This document shows positions 1 through 8,366 of a stretch of 64,000 bases of DNA, one piece after another (the stretch's first letter is position 1; every line of letters begins with the position of its first letter). The position numbers and the translations under genes were made by a program. The notes beneath the pieces were generated by a model. It was not told the origin of the DNA. It saw only the letters and a program-made list of their open reading frames with translations, and searched no databases. The stretch is from Mesorhizobium sp. M8A.F.Ca.ET.218.01.1.1 (GTDB lineage: Bacteria > Pseudomonadota > Alphaproteobacteria > Rhizobiales > Rhizobiaceae), in contig NZ_SRUZ01000006.1 of assembly GCF_004791165.1 (NCBI RefSeq), forward strand, positions 186,001-250,000. The letters run 5' to 3'.

Positions 1-488
1 CGCTGCACGCGTATGACGATCACGACCATGTGCATGACCATTCACACGATCATCACGACCATGGCGCGCACGATCACGCGCATCATGACCATGCGATCGG
101 CGAGGTCTGCGAAACTTGCGGCCATTCGCACGCGCCCGATCCGGCAATGCTGTCCGGTGACCGCTTCGACTGGCGCACCGCCTGGTCGGCGGTAGCGGCG
201 GTCGGCATCCGCCCCTGCTCCGGTGCGTTGATCGTACTCAGCTTCGCGCTGCTGAACGGGCTCTGGCTCGGCGGCCTGCTGTCGGTGCTGGCGATGTCGA
301 TTGGAACCGCCATCACCGTCTCGGCGCTGGCGACGATGGCCGTGACCGCCAAGAACTGGGCGGTCTATTTCGCCGGCGACGGCCGCATGGGCAACCGCAT
401 CCACTCGATCGTCGAGATCGGCGGCGCGGCCTTCGTGTTCCTGTTTGGACTGCTGCTGCTGTCGGCGAGCCTGACAGGCGGCGTCTAG
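1..488 (+). CDS. nickel/cobalt (NicO/RcnA-type) efflux transporter, C-terminal part
   Basis: The gene is cut by the window start; the first whole codon is at base 3 and about 161 residues are visible. They begin with a dense His/Asp-rich stretch, a likely cytoplasmic metal-binding loop, followed by a CETCGHSH motif. Then comes the NicO signature GIRPCSGA and about three hydrophobic segments (roughly residues 62-80, 85-115 and 140-158 of the visible part). NicO proteins of the RcnA branch export Ni2+ or Co2+ across the inner membrane, and the long His loop is typical of them. The CDF exporter at 1.8-2.8 kb suggests a metal-homeostasis neighbourhood. Metal specificity cannot be read from sequence. 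Confidence 0.85.
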   Translation, partial: LHAYDDHDHVHDHSHDHHDHGAHDHAHHDHAIGEVCETCGHSHAPDPAMLSGDRFDWRTAWSAVAAVGIRPCSGALIVLSFALLNGLWLGGLLSVLAMSIGTAITVSALATMAVTAKNWAVYFAGDGRMGNRIHSIVEIGGAAFVFLFGLLLLSASLTGGV

Positions 489-523
489 GCCTCCACCACG
501 ATCGAACGGGTGGCTGCGGACCT

Positions 524-1501
524 CTAACCAGGTACCTTGCCGCCCAGCTCATCCTCGATATGGGCGCGGATGATCTCGTCAAAGCTGGTTTCAGCGGCAA
601 AGCCGAGCTCCCGAGAGCGTCGCGCCTCGAAGCGGGTCGGCCAGCCCTTGACGATCGCCCAGATCGTCTCGTCTGGCACCTCGCGGATCAGGCTCACCGC
701 CTTGGCGCCGGCAACGCGCTGCAGCGCCTCGATCTGCTCGCCGACAGTGACGACGACGCCCGGCATCGTCAGATTGCGGCGCGGCCCGACGGCGCTGCCG
801 TCGATCTCGGCCGCGTGGATCAGGAAATTCACCGCCGAGCGCGGGCTGGCATGGGTGTGCACGACCGAGCGCGGCACCGGCAGGATCGCCTCATGGCCGC
901 TCAGCGGTTCGCGGATGATGCCGGAGAAGAAGCCGGAGGCCGCCTTGTTGGGCTTGCCGGGCCGCACGCAGATCGTCGGCAGCCGGATGCCGATGCCGTC
1001 GAAGAAGCCGCGCCTGGAATAGTCGGCCAGCAGTGCCTCGCTCATCTGCTTCTGAGTGCCGTAGGAGGTCAGCGGCGTCGGATGGAATTCATCGGGTATG
1101 ACATCCGGGAACGGCGCGCCGAACACCGCGATCGACGAGGTGAAGACGACGCGCGGCGCGAATCCGCCCAGGCGGATGGCGTCGAACAGCGCGCGCGTGC
1201 CGTCGAGGTTGACGCGGTAGCCGAGGTCGAAATTCGCTTCCGCCTCACCCGACACGACGCCGGCGAGATGAAAGACGACATCGGGACGTGATGCGACCAG
1301 GCTCTCGGCGGCGCCTGCTTCGGCAAGGTCACCCGTGTGCAGTGCCACGCTGACGCCGTCCATGGCCGGCGCCTGCGGTGGCACGATGTCGTGCAGATCG
1401 AGCGCGGTGATCTTCTTGCCCCGCAGCGTGCCGTCCTTGGCCAGCCGGGCGATGAGCTTGCGGCCGACCATGCCCGCGGCGCCAGTGATCAGAATGCGCA
1501 T
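524..1501 (-). CDS. denD: D-erythronate dehydrogenase (NAD-dependent epimerase/dehydratase fold)
   Basis: A 325-residue extended SDR. The N-terminal Rossmann motif GAAGMVG starts at residue 7, the serines TSS are at 121-123, and the catalytic pair YGTQK has Tyr147 and Lys151. The overall sequence resembles DenD, which oxidises D-erythronate at C2 to start its conversion to dihydroxyacetone phosphate. The usual partners (OtnC/OtnI, a DUF1537 kinase) are not nearby, so the substrate is an inference; another sugar-acid dehydrogenase role is possible. It runs toward the NicO gene, with 35 bases between the two stop codons. Confidence 0.75.
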   Translation of the reverse strand: MRILITGAAGMVGRKLIARLAKDGTLRGKKITALDLHDIVPPQAPAMDGVSVALHTGDLAEAGAAESLVASRPDVVFHLAGVVSGEAEANFDLGYRVNLDGTRALFDAIRLGGFAPRVVFTSSIAVFGAPFPDVIPDEFHPTPLTSYGTQKQMSEALLADYSRRGFFDGIGIRLPTICVRPGKPNKAASGFFSGIIREPLSGHEAILPVPRSVVHTHASPRSAVNFLIHAAEIDGSAVGPRRNLTMPGVVVTVGEQIEALQRVAGAKAVSLIREVPDETIWAIVKGWPTRFEARRSRELGFAAETSFDEIIRAHIEDELGGKVPG

Positions 1502-1513
1502 GTCCGATATCCC

Positions 1514-1726
1514 TTACTTGTCCCGATTTTTGCGCTGGGTGCGCGCGCGCAGCCAGAACACCAAGAAAAACGCCAGCACGAAGACGGTGCCGAAGATACC
1601 CGCCAGCACGGTCGAAAAACTGCCGAGTGCCAACATCATGGTCGGCAGGTAGAAGGCGGCAATGCCGAACACAAGCATGATCCAGACCGCCGCGATGGCC
1701 GCATTGCGCGTGTCACGGTCCATCAT
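1514..1726 (-). CDS. small two-helix membrane protein, function unknown
   Basis: A 70-residue protein with two hydrophobic segments (about residues 9-30 and 38-58), a short charged N-terminus and a basic C-terminus (RARTQRKNRDK). It is read toward denD with a 12-bp gap, so the two may be co-transcribed. I do not recognise a family; small membrane proteins of this kind are common in rhizobia. Confidence 0.6.
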   Translation of the reverse strand: MMDRDTRNAAIAAVWIMLVFGIAAFYLPTMMLALGSFSTVLAGIFGTVFVLAFFLVFWLRARTQRKNRDK

Positions 1727-1815
1727 GCCGCACCGGAGCGGGGGGCGTTGATCGGGCTGAGTTTCAAAGCTGGAGAACTCCTGAGGCAGGTCCGATCGAA
1801 GGTCATCGATCGGAC

Positions 1816-2790
1816 CTAGTGATAGTGACCGTGATGCGCAGCCGCATCGTGCCCATGCTGATGCTCATGATCGTGGTCGTCACCATCGTCGGCGCACTGG
1901 CCGAATTCCGGTTCCACGGTGGCATGGCTGATGCCGTGTTCGCTGGCAAGCCGCTTCTTGATGGCGCTGACGGCCTGATGCGCATCGACGCCCTCGTTGA
2001 GGCACGCATGCAGCGTCGCCATGCTGCTTGTCCCGTCGATCGACCAGATATGCATATGGTGCACTTCGCGCACACCCTGGACCGTTGCCTGGATGTCCCC
2101 GGCGATCAGGTCGCGGTCGAGGCGCGGCGGTACGCCTTCGAGCAGGACGTGGGCGGCGGCACGCATCAGCGACCAGGCGGTGGACAGGATCAGCAACGAG
2201 ACCAGCACGGACAAGATCGGGTCGATCGGCGTCCAGCCGGTCGCCAGGATGACCAGTGCCGCCACGATCGCGGCTGCCGAGCCGAGCAGATCGCCAAGCA
2301 CATGCAGGATGGCGCCGCGCATGTTGAGGTTGTCTCGATCGCCGCCATGCAGCACCAGGAAGGAGCCTATGTTGACCAACAGGCCAAGGATCGCCACCAC
2401 CAGCATCGGTCCACCCAGCACCGGCGCCGGTGTCTGCAGGCGATCCCAAGCCTCGTAGACGATCCACAGCGCGATGACGAAGATGGCGATGCCGTTGGTG
2501 TAGGCCACCAGCGTCTTGACCCGGCCGAAACCGTAGGTGAGCTGGCCGGTCGCCGGGCGGCTTGCCAGATGAAAGGCATACCAGGCCAGGCCGAGCGCGA
2601 TGGCGTCGGCGAGCATGTGGCCGGCATCGGCCAGCAGCGCCAGTGACCCCGTAAACAGACCGCCGAGCGCCTCGGCGACCATGAAGCCGGCGGTAAGGCA
2701 GGCCGCGATCAGGACGCGCTTCTTGTCGGTCGAGCCATGCACATGGCCGGCGCCGTGATCCTGCCCGCCGTGATCGTGGGTATGCGACAA
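1816..2790 (-). CDS. cation diffusion facilitator (CDF) zinc-type exporter
   Basis: A 324-residue ZitB/CzcD-like antiporter. The N-terminus is His-rich (HTHDHGGQDHG), followed by six hydrophobic helices. Helix 2 holds DAGHMLADA and helix 5 holds HVLGDLLGS, the two HxxxD metal sites of the family. The cytoplasmic domain contains HHMHIWSIDG and the C-terminus is again His/Asp-rich. I chose the TTG at 2790 because GGGAG lies 8 bp upstream; a longer reading to 2886 would run into the acetyltransferase gene. The family exports Zn2+ (also Cd2+ or Co2+) in exchange for protons. It probably follows the acetyltransferase in one transcript. Confidence 0.88.
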   Translation of the reverse strand: MSHTHDHGGQDHGAGHVHGSTDKKRVLIAACLTAGFMVAEALGGLFTGSLALLADAGHMLADAIALGLAWYAFHLASRPATGQLTYGFGRVKTLVAYTNGIAIFVIALWIVYEAWDRLQTPAPVLGGPMLVVAILGLLVNIGSFLVLHGGDRDNLNMRGAILHVLGDLLGSAAAIVAALVILATGWTPIDPILSVLVSLLILSTAWSLMRAAAHVLLEGVPPRLDRDLIAGDIQATVQGVREVHHMHIWSIDGTSSMATLHACLNEGVDAHQAVSAIKKRLASEHGISHATVEPEFGQCADDGDDHDHEHQHGHDAAAHHGHYH

Positions 2791-2804
2791 ATGGCAAACT
2801 CCCG

Positions 2805-3491
2805 TTAGGCGCCGAATTCCGCGCGAAAATCCTCGAGCCGCCTCTTCTGCTGGCCGTCGCCATCGAAATTGGCCGGATCGAGCCAAGCTTCATAAGCCTT
2901 GCGCAGAGCCGGCCATTCCTTGTCGATGACCGAATACCACGCGGTGTCGCGGTTTTCACCCTTGACGATGAGATGCTGGCGGAAAATGCCCTCGAACTTG
3001 AAGCCGAACCGTTCCGCCGCGCGCTTCGACGGCTCGTTGCGGTTGTTGCACTTCCATTCGTAACGGCGATAGCCGAGTTCGTCGAAGATGTATTTCATGA
3101 ACAGGAACTGGGCTTCCGTCGCCGCCGGCTTGCGCGAGATGAGCGGTCCCCAATAGATATTGCCGATCTCGATGACGCCATAGGTCGGATCGATGCGCAT
3201 CAGCGTCTGGCGTCCCGCGATCTTGCCGCTGGCCTTGTCGATGACGGCGAAGAACAGCGGATCCTCGCTCGCCTCCACCTTATCCAGCCATGGCTGGAAG
3301 GCAGCGCGGGTTTCCGGCGGATAGTCGGGCAACCAGGCAAAGCGGCCACCGACGTCGGATACGGACGAGGCTTCGTAGAGACCGTCGCCGTGCTTCGCGG
3401 CGTTCAGCGGCTCGAGCCTGACGGTCCGTCCCTCCAGCACCTTGCGCTCGGGCCGAAGACGTGGCTGCCAGTTTTCAAGATTTTCCGTCAC
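2805..3491 (-). CDS. GNAT-family N-acetyltransferase (RimJ/RimL type)
   Basis: A 228-residue acetyltransferase. It has the conserved beginning of the RimL-like subgroup (ILVTENL, then EGRTVRLEPLNAAKHG), a central FFAVIDKASGKIAGRQTLMR beta region and the acetyl-CoA end region with NEPSKRAAERFGFKFEGIFRQ. The GTG at 3491 is preferred because GGAG lies just upstream; the open frame extends to 3737 but would overlap the divergent aminotransferase. It probably acetylates an amino group of a small molecule or protein terminus; the substrate is unknown. Confidence 0.8.
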   Translation of the reverse strand: MTENLENWQPRLRPERKVLEGRTVRLEPLNAAKHGDGLYEASSVSDVGGRFAWLPDYPPETRAAFQPWLDKVEASEDPLFFAVIDKASGKIAGRQTLMRIDPTYGVIEIGNIYWGPLISRKPAATEAQFLFMKYIFDELGYRRYEWKCNNRNEPSKRAAERFGFKFEGIFRQHLIVKGENRDTAWYSVIDKEWPALRKAYEAWLDPANFDGDGQQKRRLEDFRAEFGA

Positions 3492-3573
3492 CAGAATCTC
3501 CAATCCGTTGACTTTTGCGAGCGGACGCTCACAAAAACGCTGCCGCAGTGTAAGAACCACAGGGACGGGAAAA

Positions 3574-4758
3574 ATGCTCCACACGATTTCGGCCTTCGAC
3601 CGTCTCGGCGAGGAAAATGCATTCGCGGTGCTGGCGCGAGCAACGGCACTTGCCCAACAGGGCCGCGACATCGTCAACCTCGGCATCGGCCAGCCAGATT
3701 TCAAGACGCCGCAGCACATCGTCGAGGCGGCGATCAAGGCACTGCGTGACGGTCACCATGGCTACACGCCGGCCAACGGCCTCTTGGCAACGCGCGAGGC
3801 GGTGGTGCGCCGCACGCTGACCACCACCGGCGTCGAGGTCTCGCCCGAGGCGGTGATGATCATGCCCGGCGGCAAGCCGACCATGTTCGCCGCCATCCTG
3901 ATGTTTGGCGAACCGGGCGCCGAGATCCTCTATCCCGACCCCGGCTTTCCCATCTACCGCTCGATGATCGAATTCACCGGTGCGACCCCCATTCCCGTGC
4001 CGATGCGCGAGGAGAACGGCTTCGCCTTCTCGGCGCAAGAGACGCTGGCGCTGATCACCTCGAAGACCAGGCTGTTGATCCTCAACTCGCCGGCCAATCC
4101 GACCGGTGGCGTCACGCCCCGGGCCGAGATCGAAAAACTGGTAAAGGGGCTGGAGAAGCACCCCGGTGTCGCGATCCTCTCCGACGAGATCTACGACGTC
4201 ATGACCTATGACGGCGAGACGCATTGTTCGTTGCTCGGCTTTCCCGAGATCCGCGACAGGCTGATCGTGCTCAACGGCTGGTCGAAGACCTGGGCGATGA
4301 CCGGCTGGCGCATGGGCTGGTCGATCTGGCCGAACGGCGACAAGGGCGCCCATCTCTACGACAAGGTGCGCAAGCTGGCGGTCAACTGCTGGTCCTGCGT
4401 CAACGCGCCGAGCCAGTTCGCCGGCATCGCGGCCATTGACGGTCCGCAGGACGATGTCGACAAGATGATTCGCGCCTTCGACAACCGCCGGAAGATCGTG
4501 GTCGAAGGCCTGAATGCCTTGCCAAACATCTCCTGCATCACGCCCAAGGGCGCCTTCTATGCCTTCCCCAACGTCTCGAAGACCGGCTGGAAGGCCAAGA
4601 AGCTCGCCTCGGCCCTGCTCGACGAGGCCGGTGTGGCGCTGATCGGCGGCCCCGATTTCGGCATTCTGGGCGAAGGCTATATCAGGCTGTCCTACGCCAA
4701 CTCCGAGGAGAACATCCTGCGCGCGCTGGAGCGGATCGGGGCGTTCCTCGCCAAGTGA
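3574..4758 (+). CDS. class I/II pyridoxal-phosphate aminotransferase (aspartate aminotransferase-like)
   Basis: A 394-residue fold-type I aminotransferase. Visible sites are NSPANPTGG with Asn176, the cofactor aspartate in LSDEIY (Asp204) with Tyr207, the Schiff-base lysine in NGWSKTWAMTGWR (Lys238) and the following arginine. The ATG at 3574 follows AGGGACGGGAAAA, which supplies the ribosome site; longer readings are unsupported. It transfers amino groups between an amino acid and a 2-oxo acid. The neighbours do not point to a pathway, so the specific substrate stays open. Confidence 0.88.
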   Translation: MLHTISAFDRLGEENAFAVLARATALAQQGRDIVNLGIGQPDFKTPQHIVEAAIKALRDGHHGYTPANGLLATREAVVRRTLTTTGVEVSPEAVMIMPGGKPTMFAAILMFGEPGAEILYPDPGFPIYRSMIEFTGATPIPVPMREENGFAFSAQETLALITSKTRLLILNSPANPTGGVTPRAEIEKLVKGLEKHPGVAILSDEIYDVMTYDGETHCSLLGFPEIRDRLIVLNGWSKTWAMTGWRMGWSIWPNGDKGAHLYDKVRKLAVNCWSCVNAPSQFAGIAAIDGPQDDVDKMIRAFDNRRKIVVEGLNALPNISCITPKGAFYAFPNVSKTGWKAKKLASALLDEAGVALIGGPDFGILGEGYIRLSYANSEENILRALERIGAFLAK

Positions 4759-4909
4759 GCTTCAAAGCGGCCCGCTGCCCTTCCGGATTATTTGCGGCTG
4801 GCCGCCATGGCGGTGTCATGAGCCGTCGGGAGACGCGTGGTCAAGGCTGGGCGCAAATGCCGAGAACAGCTACGGTTTTGGGATCAAGATCCAACCGAGG
4901 TGCCCCTCA

Positions 4910-5284
4910 ATGTTCTATGCAATCCTTGCCTATCACGTGGAAGATGCGATCAAGGCGCTGACGCCGCAAGAGGATGCGGCACTGATGGCTGAGTTGCTGA
5001 AGATCAACACCCGGCTTCGTGACGAGGGCATCCTTGGACCGTCCGCGCGTTTGGGGGCGACACGGGATGCCTGCACCTTGCGCGGCCCGGGCGACGGCGT
5101 GATCATCGACGGCCCTTTCGCCGAGACCAAGGAACAGTTGCTCGGCCTCTATGTCGTCGACTGCGCCACGAGGGACGCGGCCATCGCGATCGCCCGTGAC
5201 CTTCGCAGTGTCAATCCCACCGCCGTCTACGAGATCAGGCCGATTCTACTCTTCAAGCCCGGCGTGCCGTTGGCGGGCAAATGA
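4910..5284 (+). CDS. YCII/DGPF-domain protein
   Basis: A 124-residue single-domain protein of the YCII-related superfamily, recognised by the motif IDGPFAETKEQLLG near the middle. The family has a ferredoxin-like alpha-beta barrel; members occur alone or next to ECF sigma factors, and most have no proven activity. The start ATG follows GAGGTGCCCCTCA. No sigma factor is adjacent. It faces the SDR gene with a 33-bp gap. Confidence 0.8.
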   Translation: MFYAILAYHVEDAIKALTPQEDAALMAELLKINTRLRDEGILGPSARLGATRDACTLRGPGDGVIIDGPFAETKEQLLGLYVVDCATRDAAIAIARDLRSVNPTAVYEIRPILLFKPGVPLAGK

Positions 5285-5317
5285 GCCGGCGGCGAAAGCC
5301 ATGCCGGTGCCCGTCGT

Positions 5318-6073
5318 TCACCCACGCCCAACGAATGGCATCTTGGTCGCCATGACGGTCATGAACAGCACGTTGGCGTCGAGCGGCAGGCTGGCCATGT
5401 GCACCACCGCATCGGCGACGCGCTGGACATCCATCACCGCTTCGGCTGATATCGAGCCATTGGCCTGCGGCACGCCGACGGTCATCGGCTGTGCCATGTC
5501 GGTCAGCGCATTGCCGATGTCGATCTGGCCGCAGGCGATGTCATAGGGGCGGCCATCCAACGCCAGCGTCTTGGTCAACCCCGTAATCGCATGCTTGGTC
5601 GCCGTATAGGGCACGGAGCCCGGACGGGGCGCATAGGCCGATACCGAGCCGTTGTTGATGATGCGGCCGCCCATCGGCTTCTGCTTGCGCATGGCGCCGA
5701 AGGCGGCGCGCGCGCACAGGAACGAACCGGTGAGATTGACGCCGACAATATCGTTCCACACCTCGACCGGGATCTCGTCGATCGGTGTCGACTTGTATCC
5801 CATGCCGGCATTGTTGAAGAGCAGGTCGACACGGCCGAAAGCTTCCACCACCGTCTCGAACAGATCGTCGACCTCACCGGCCTTGCTGATGTCGCAGGCA
5901 ACCGCCAATGCCTTGGCCTCGGTCGGGCCGATCTCGGCGATCGCGGCATCCAGCACCGGCTTGCGGCGCCCGCAGAACACCGTGTTCCAGCCAGCCTTGA
6001 GCAATGCCGTGGCGACGCTCTTGCCGATCCCGGTGCCAGCGCCGGTGACGATGGCGGTTTTTTGCTCGGTCAT
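5318..6073 (-). CDS. short-chain dehydrogenase/reductase
   Basis: A 251-residue classical SDR. It has the cofactor motif TGAGTGIG (residues 10-17), the structural NNAG motif (87-90), the catalytic serine region at about 143-145 and YTATK with Tyr156 and Lys160. The start codon has GGAGG upstream. NAD(P)-dependent oxidation or reduction of an alcohol or ketone is expected; the substrate is unknown. A candidate small RNA with its own terminator lies upstream, so the gene probably has its own promoter between 6074 and 6236. Confidence 0.85.
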   Translation of the reverse strand: MTEQKTAIVTGAGTGIGKSVATALLKAGWNTVFCGRRKPVLDAAIAEIGPTEAKALAVACDISKAGEVDDLFETVVEAFGRVDLLFNNAGMGYKSTPIDEIPVEVWNDIVGVNLTGSFLCARAAFGAMRKQKPMGGRIINNGSVSAYAPRPGSVPYTATKHAITGLTKTLALDGRPYDIACGQIDIGNALTDMAQPMTVGVPQANGSISAEAVMDVQRVADAVVHMASLPLDANVLFMTVMATKMPFVGRG

Positions 6074-6235
6074 GGCAGATGTCCTCCGGCAGCGCCGCGC
6101 GTGCCTGTCTGATTGTCAGTGTTTTGGCTCAAGACAGGAAGGCATCGCAAATGAGGGCGGCGATGGCAAGCGCGGCCACCGGGCGACGCGCTCGAAAGGT
6201 ACGACCTGTTTTTCGGAGAAATCCCGGCAAGGGCC

Positions 6236-6266
6236 GACAAAAAGGGCGGTCATTGGCGACCGCCCT
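6236..6266 (-). terminator. Rho-independent terminator (minus strand)
   Basis: A 9-bp perfect stem (AGGGCGGTC pairing with GACCGCCCT) with a short loop is followed on the minus strand by five U residues. It ends the candidate small RNA and could also stop read-through from the DUF533 gene. Confidence 0.8.
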
Positions 6267-6308
6267 GATCTGAACCGGGCTTGGGAGGAGGAAAGCCGAT
6301 CCGACTGT
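6237..6308 (-). ncRNA. candidate anti-Shine-Dalgarno small RNA (CcsR/alpha-r14 'cuckoo'-like)
   Basis: Read on the minus strand, 6297-6278 forms a stem GGCTT/AAGCC whose loop is UCCUCCUCCC. After a short linker comes a strong terminator hairpin (6266-6241, stem AGGGCGGTC/GACCGCCCT) followed by TTTTTG. A loop exposing CCUCCUCCC ahead of a terminator is the hallmark of the cuckoo/alpha-r14 small RNAs of alphaproteobacteria. The 5' end is inferred from a perfect CtrA box at 6331-6345 with a possible -10 around 6314-6319. It is an RNA of about 70 nt. The family assignment rests on motif and architecture only. Confidence 0.6.
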
Positions 6309-6330
6309 GTAAAATCATGCGCTTCCTGAG

Positions 6331-6345
6331 TTAACGAAAAGTTAA
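6331..6345. promoter_or_regulatory. perfect CtrA-type box TTAA-N7-TTAA
   Basis: The sequence TTAACGAAAAGTTAA matches the full CtrA consensus and is flanked by a further G and C that extend the palindrome. It lies 30-40 bp upstream of the candidate small RNA, where CtrA would act as activator. The other gene it could serve is the SDR 258 bp downstream. Confidence 0.5.
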
Positions 6346-6376
6346 CGCCGGAAAGGCCCCGCCTGGCCGTTTTGGC

Positions 6377-7117
6377 CTACCAGCGCGGGTTGGGCGAGGT
6401 CCCAGCCTTTGCCGCCGGCACCTTGGCCGCCGAAACCGTCACCTCGACATGGTCGACCAGCGCGTCCGGCAGGCCAAGCCGGCCGGCGAGCAGGTCGAGA
6501 TAACCGCGCTCGGCGCGCGTGTCGGGATCGATGGTGAGGCGCGACGCGGTATAGAGCTCGAGCTTCTGCGCGTCGGTGTGGGCGCCCGCCACCAGCGCGT
6601 CGAGGTCGAGCGGGCGCTCCAGCTCCGCCATCAGGAATTTTCCCGCATCGGTGCCGATGCCGGCGAGGCTGAGCTTGCCGGCGATCTTCTGGCGCTCCTC
6701 GTCGTCGACATGGCCGTCGGCCTTGGCCGCCGAGATCATCGCCCGCACCAGGGTCAGCGTGAACTCATCCTCGCCTTGCGGCGCCTGCGACGGGTGGAAG
6801 GCGGTATCCTTGGGTGGCGGCAGCAATTCCGGCTCGCCGGCGGCGGGCGCCTGCTCCGGTGCGTTGCCGGCCTTGTAGTTCTGATAGGCCTTGTAGGCGA
6901 GGCCACCGATGGCGGCCAGGCCGCCGAGCTTCACCGCGGCACCCGTCACCTGCCGGCCGGCACCCGTTCCAAGCAGCACGGCGGCCAGCGCACCGGCGGC
7001 CAGCGGATTGTCCTTGGCCATCTGCACGGCTTGCCCGGCCTTGTCGCGGACGGTGCCGCTGGTGCCGGGAACCTGCGAGCCGAGCAGATCGTCGAGAAGC
7101 TTCTTGGGATCGAACAT
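6377..7117 (-). CDS. DUF533 / TerB-like (YebE) inner-membrane protein
   Basis: A 246-residue protein. The N-terminal third has a glycine/alanine-rich hydrophobic region (about residues 40-80). The C-terminal half is the TerB-like helical domain of DUF533, with acidic residues in ISAAKADGHVDDEER and the end region YTASRLTIDPDTRAERGYL. The ATG at 7117 is 5 bp after GGAGG; the TTG just before it is too close. YebE-type proteins are envelope-stress associated, and their molecular role is unknown. Confidence 0.8.
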   Translation of the reverse strand: MFDPKKLLDDLLGSQVPGTSGTVRDKAGQAVQMAKDNPLAAGALAAVLLGTGAGRQVTGAAVKLGGLAAIGGLAYKAYQNYKAGNAPEQAPAAGEPELLPPPKDTAFHPSQAPQGEDEFTLTLVRAMISAAKADGHVDDEERQKIAGKLSLAGIGTDAGKFLMAELERPLDLDALVAGAHTDAQKLELYTASRLTIDPDTRAERGYLDLLAGRLGLPDALVDHVEVTVSAAKVPAAKAGTSPNPRW

Positions 7118-7231
7118 CAATGCCTCCAGGATTTCCCCGGCCGAACGGGCGGGTTTCGAACGCCGAAGACGTAGGTCCCGAAGCTTGACATTGCAATGAC
7201 AGGTGGCCGCTTTGCCCGGCCCGGCCCCTCA

Positions 7232-8164
7232 TCAGGATCCGATGTGCGGTCCCCTGCCCCGGGCTTGCGCGAGCTCGACCTGCCGCTGGCGCTCCGCGTA
7301 ACGCTTGCGGTCTTCATCCGAGCGGGCATCGAAGCAGTGCGGGCACGAAACCCCGGCGGCATGTTTCGGCGACATCAGGTCGCTCTCCGTCAGCGGATGG
7401 CAGCAAGCGCGGCACAATTCAGCACCGCCCTCCGCGAGGCCGTGCGACACCGAAACCCGCTCGTCGAAGACGAAGCATTCGCCCTGCCACAGGCTCTGTT
7501 CCGCCGGCACCTGCTCGAGATATTTGAGGATGCCGCCCTTGAGATGGAACACATCCTCGAAGCCGAACGACTTCACATAGGCGGTCGCCTTTTCGCAGCG
7601 TATGCCGCCGGTGCAAAACATCGCCACCTTGCGGCCTTCGAGATCCGCCCGGTGCGCTTCCACCCAAGCCGGAAATTCGCGGAAGCTCGCCGTCGCCGGA
7701 TCGACGGCGCCCTTGAAGGTGCCGATCGAGACTTCATAGGCGTTGCGCGTATCGATGACGATCGTGTCGGGCTGCGAGATCAGCGCATTCCAGTCGCCTG
7801 GCTCCACATAGGTGCCCGCGCTTGTCGCCGGGTCGATGGTCTCGACACCCATGGTGACGATCTCGCGCTTCAGCCGCACCTTCATGCGGTGGAACGGCAT
7901 GGCCGCGGCGCTGCTGTACTTGACCTCGAGGCCCGACAGGCCGTCGATCATTTCGATGTGCTCGATCAGCGCGGCGATCGCTTCATCGCTGCCGGCGACG
8001 GTGCCGTTGATACCCTCATGCGCCAGGAGCAGCGTACCCTTGATACCGCGTCCGCAGCAGAAGGCCGCAAGCGGCGCGCGCAACGCCTCGAAAGCGTCGA
8101 GCCGGGCAAAGCGGTAGAGCGCGGCGACGCGGACTGGCTGGGATGGCGCGGGCAGTGTTGTCAT
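7232..8164 (-). CDS. trhO: tRNA uridine(34) hydroxylase (rhodanese-domain)
   Basis: A 310-residue TrhO/YceA-type protein. An N-terminal acylphosphatase-like domain (about 1-115) is followed by a rhodanese domain whose active loop is FCTGGIRCEKA, with Cys184, and a C-terminal Cys-rich tail with CRACC and CPHC that probably binds zinc. TrhO makes 5-hydroxyuridine at the wobble position of some tRNAs, using oxygen. The length fits the family. The ribosome site before the ATG is weak. It stands alone between divergent genes. Confidence 0.9.
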   Translation of the reverse strand: MTTLPAPSQPVRVAALYRFARLDAFEALRAPLAAFCCGRGIKGTLLLAHEGINGTVAGSDEAIAALIEHIEMIDGLSGLEVKYSSAAAMPFHRMKVRLKREIVTMGVETIDPATSAGTYVEPGDWNALISQPDTIVIDTRNAYEVSIGTFKGAVDPATASFREFPAWVEAHRADLEGRKVAMFCTGGIRCEKATAYVKSFGFEDVFHLKGGILKYLEQVPAEQSLWQGECFVFDERVSVSHGLAEGGAELCRACCHPLTESDLMSPKHAAGVSCPHCFDARSDEDRKRYAERQRQVELAQARGRGPHIGS

Positions 8165-8366
8165 TGCCAGAGCAACTAGACGCTCGCGGAAGCCGATTCA
8201 AGGTGAAACGGATTCGGGCCGCCTGTCATGGCCTTGTCGGGAAAGAACCTTTAAGCTCGGCGGCAACGCGTGACATCGCGCCGCGACCGGTTCCGTGGAC
8301 AGGGCAATACCCGTCTGCTAATCGGTTGAAATTCGCCTCGATGCGGCCCTCGACAAGGAAAGACAG

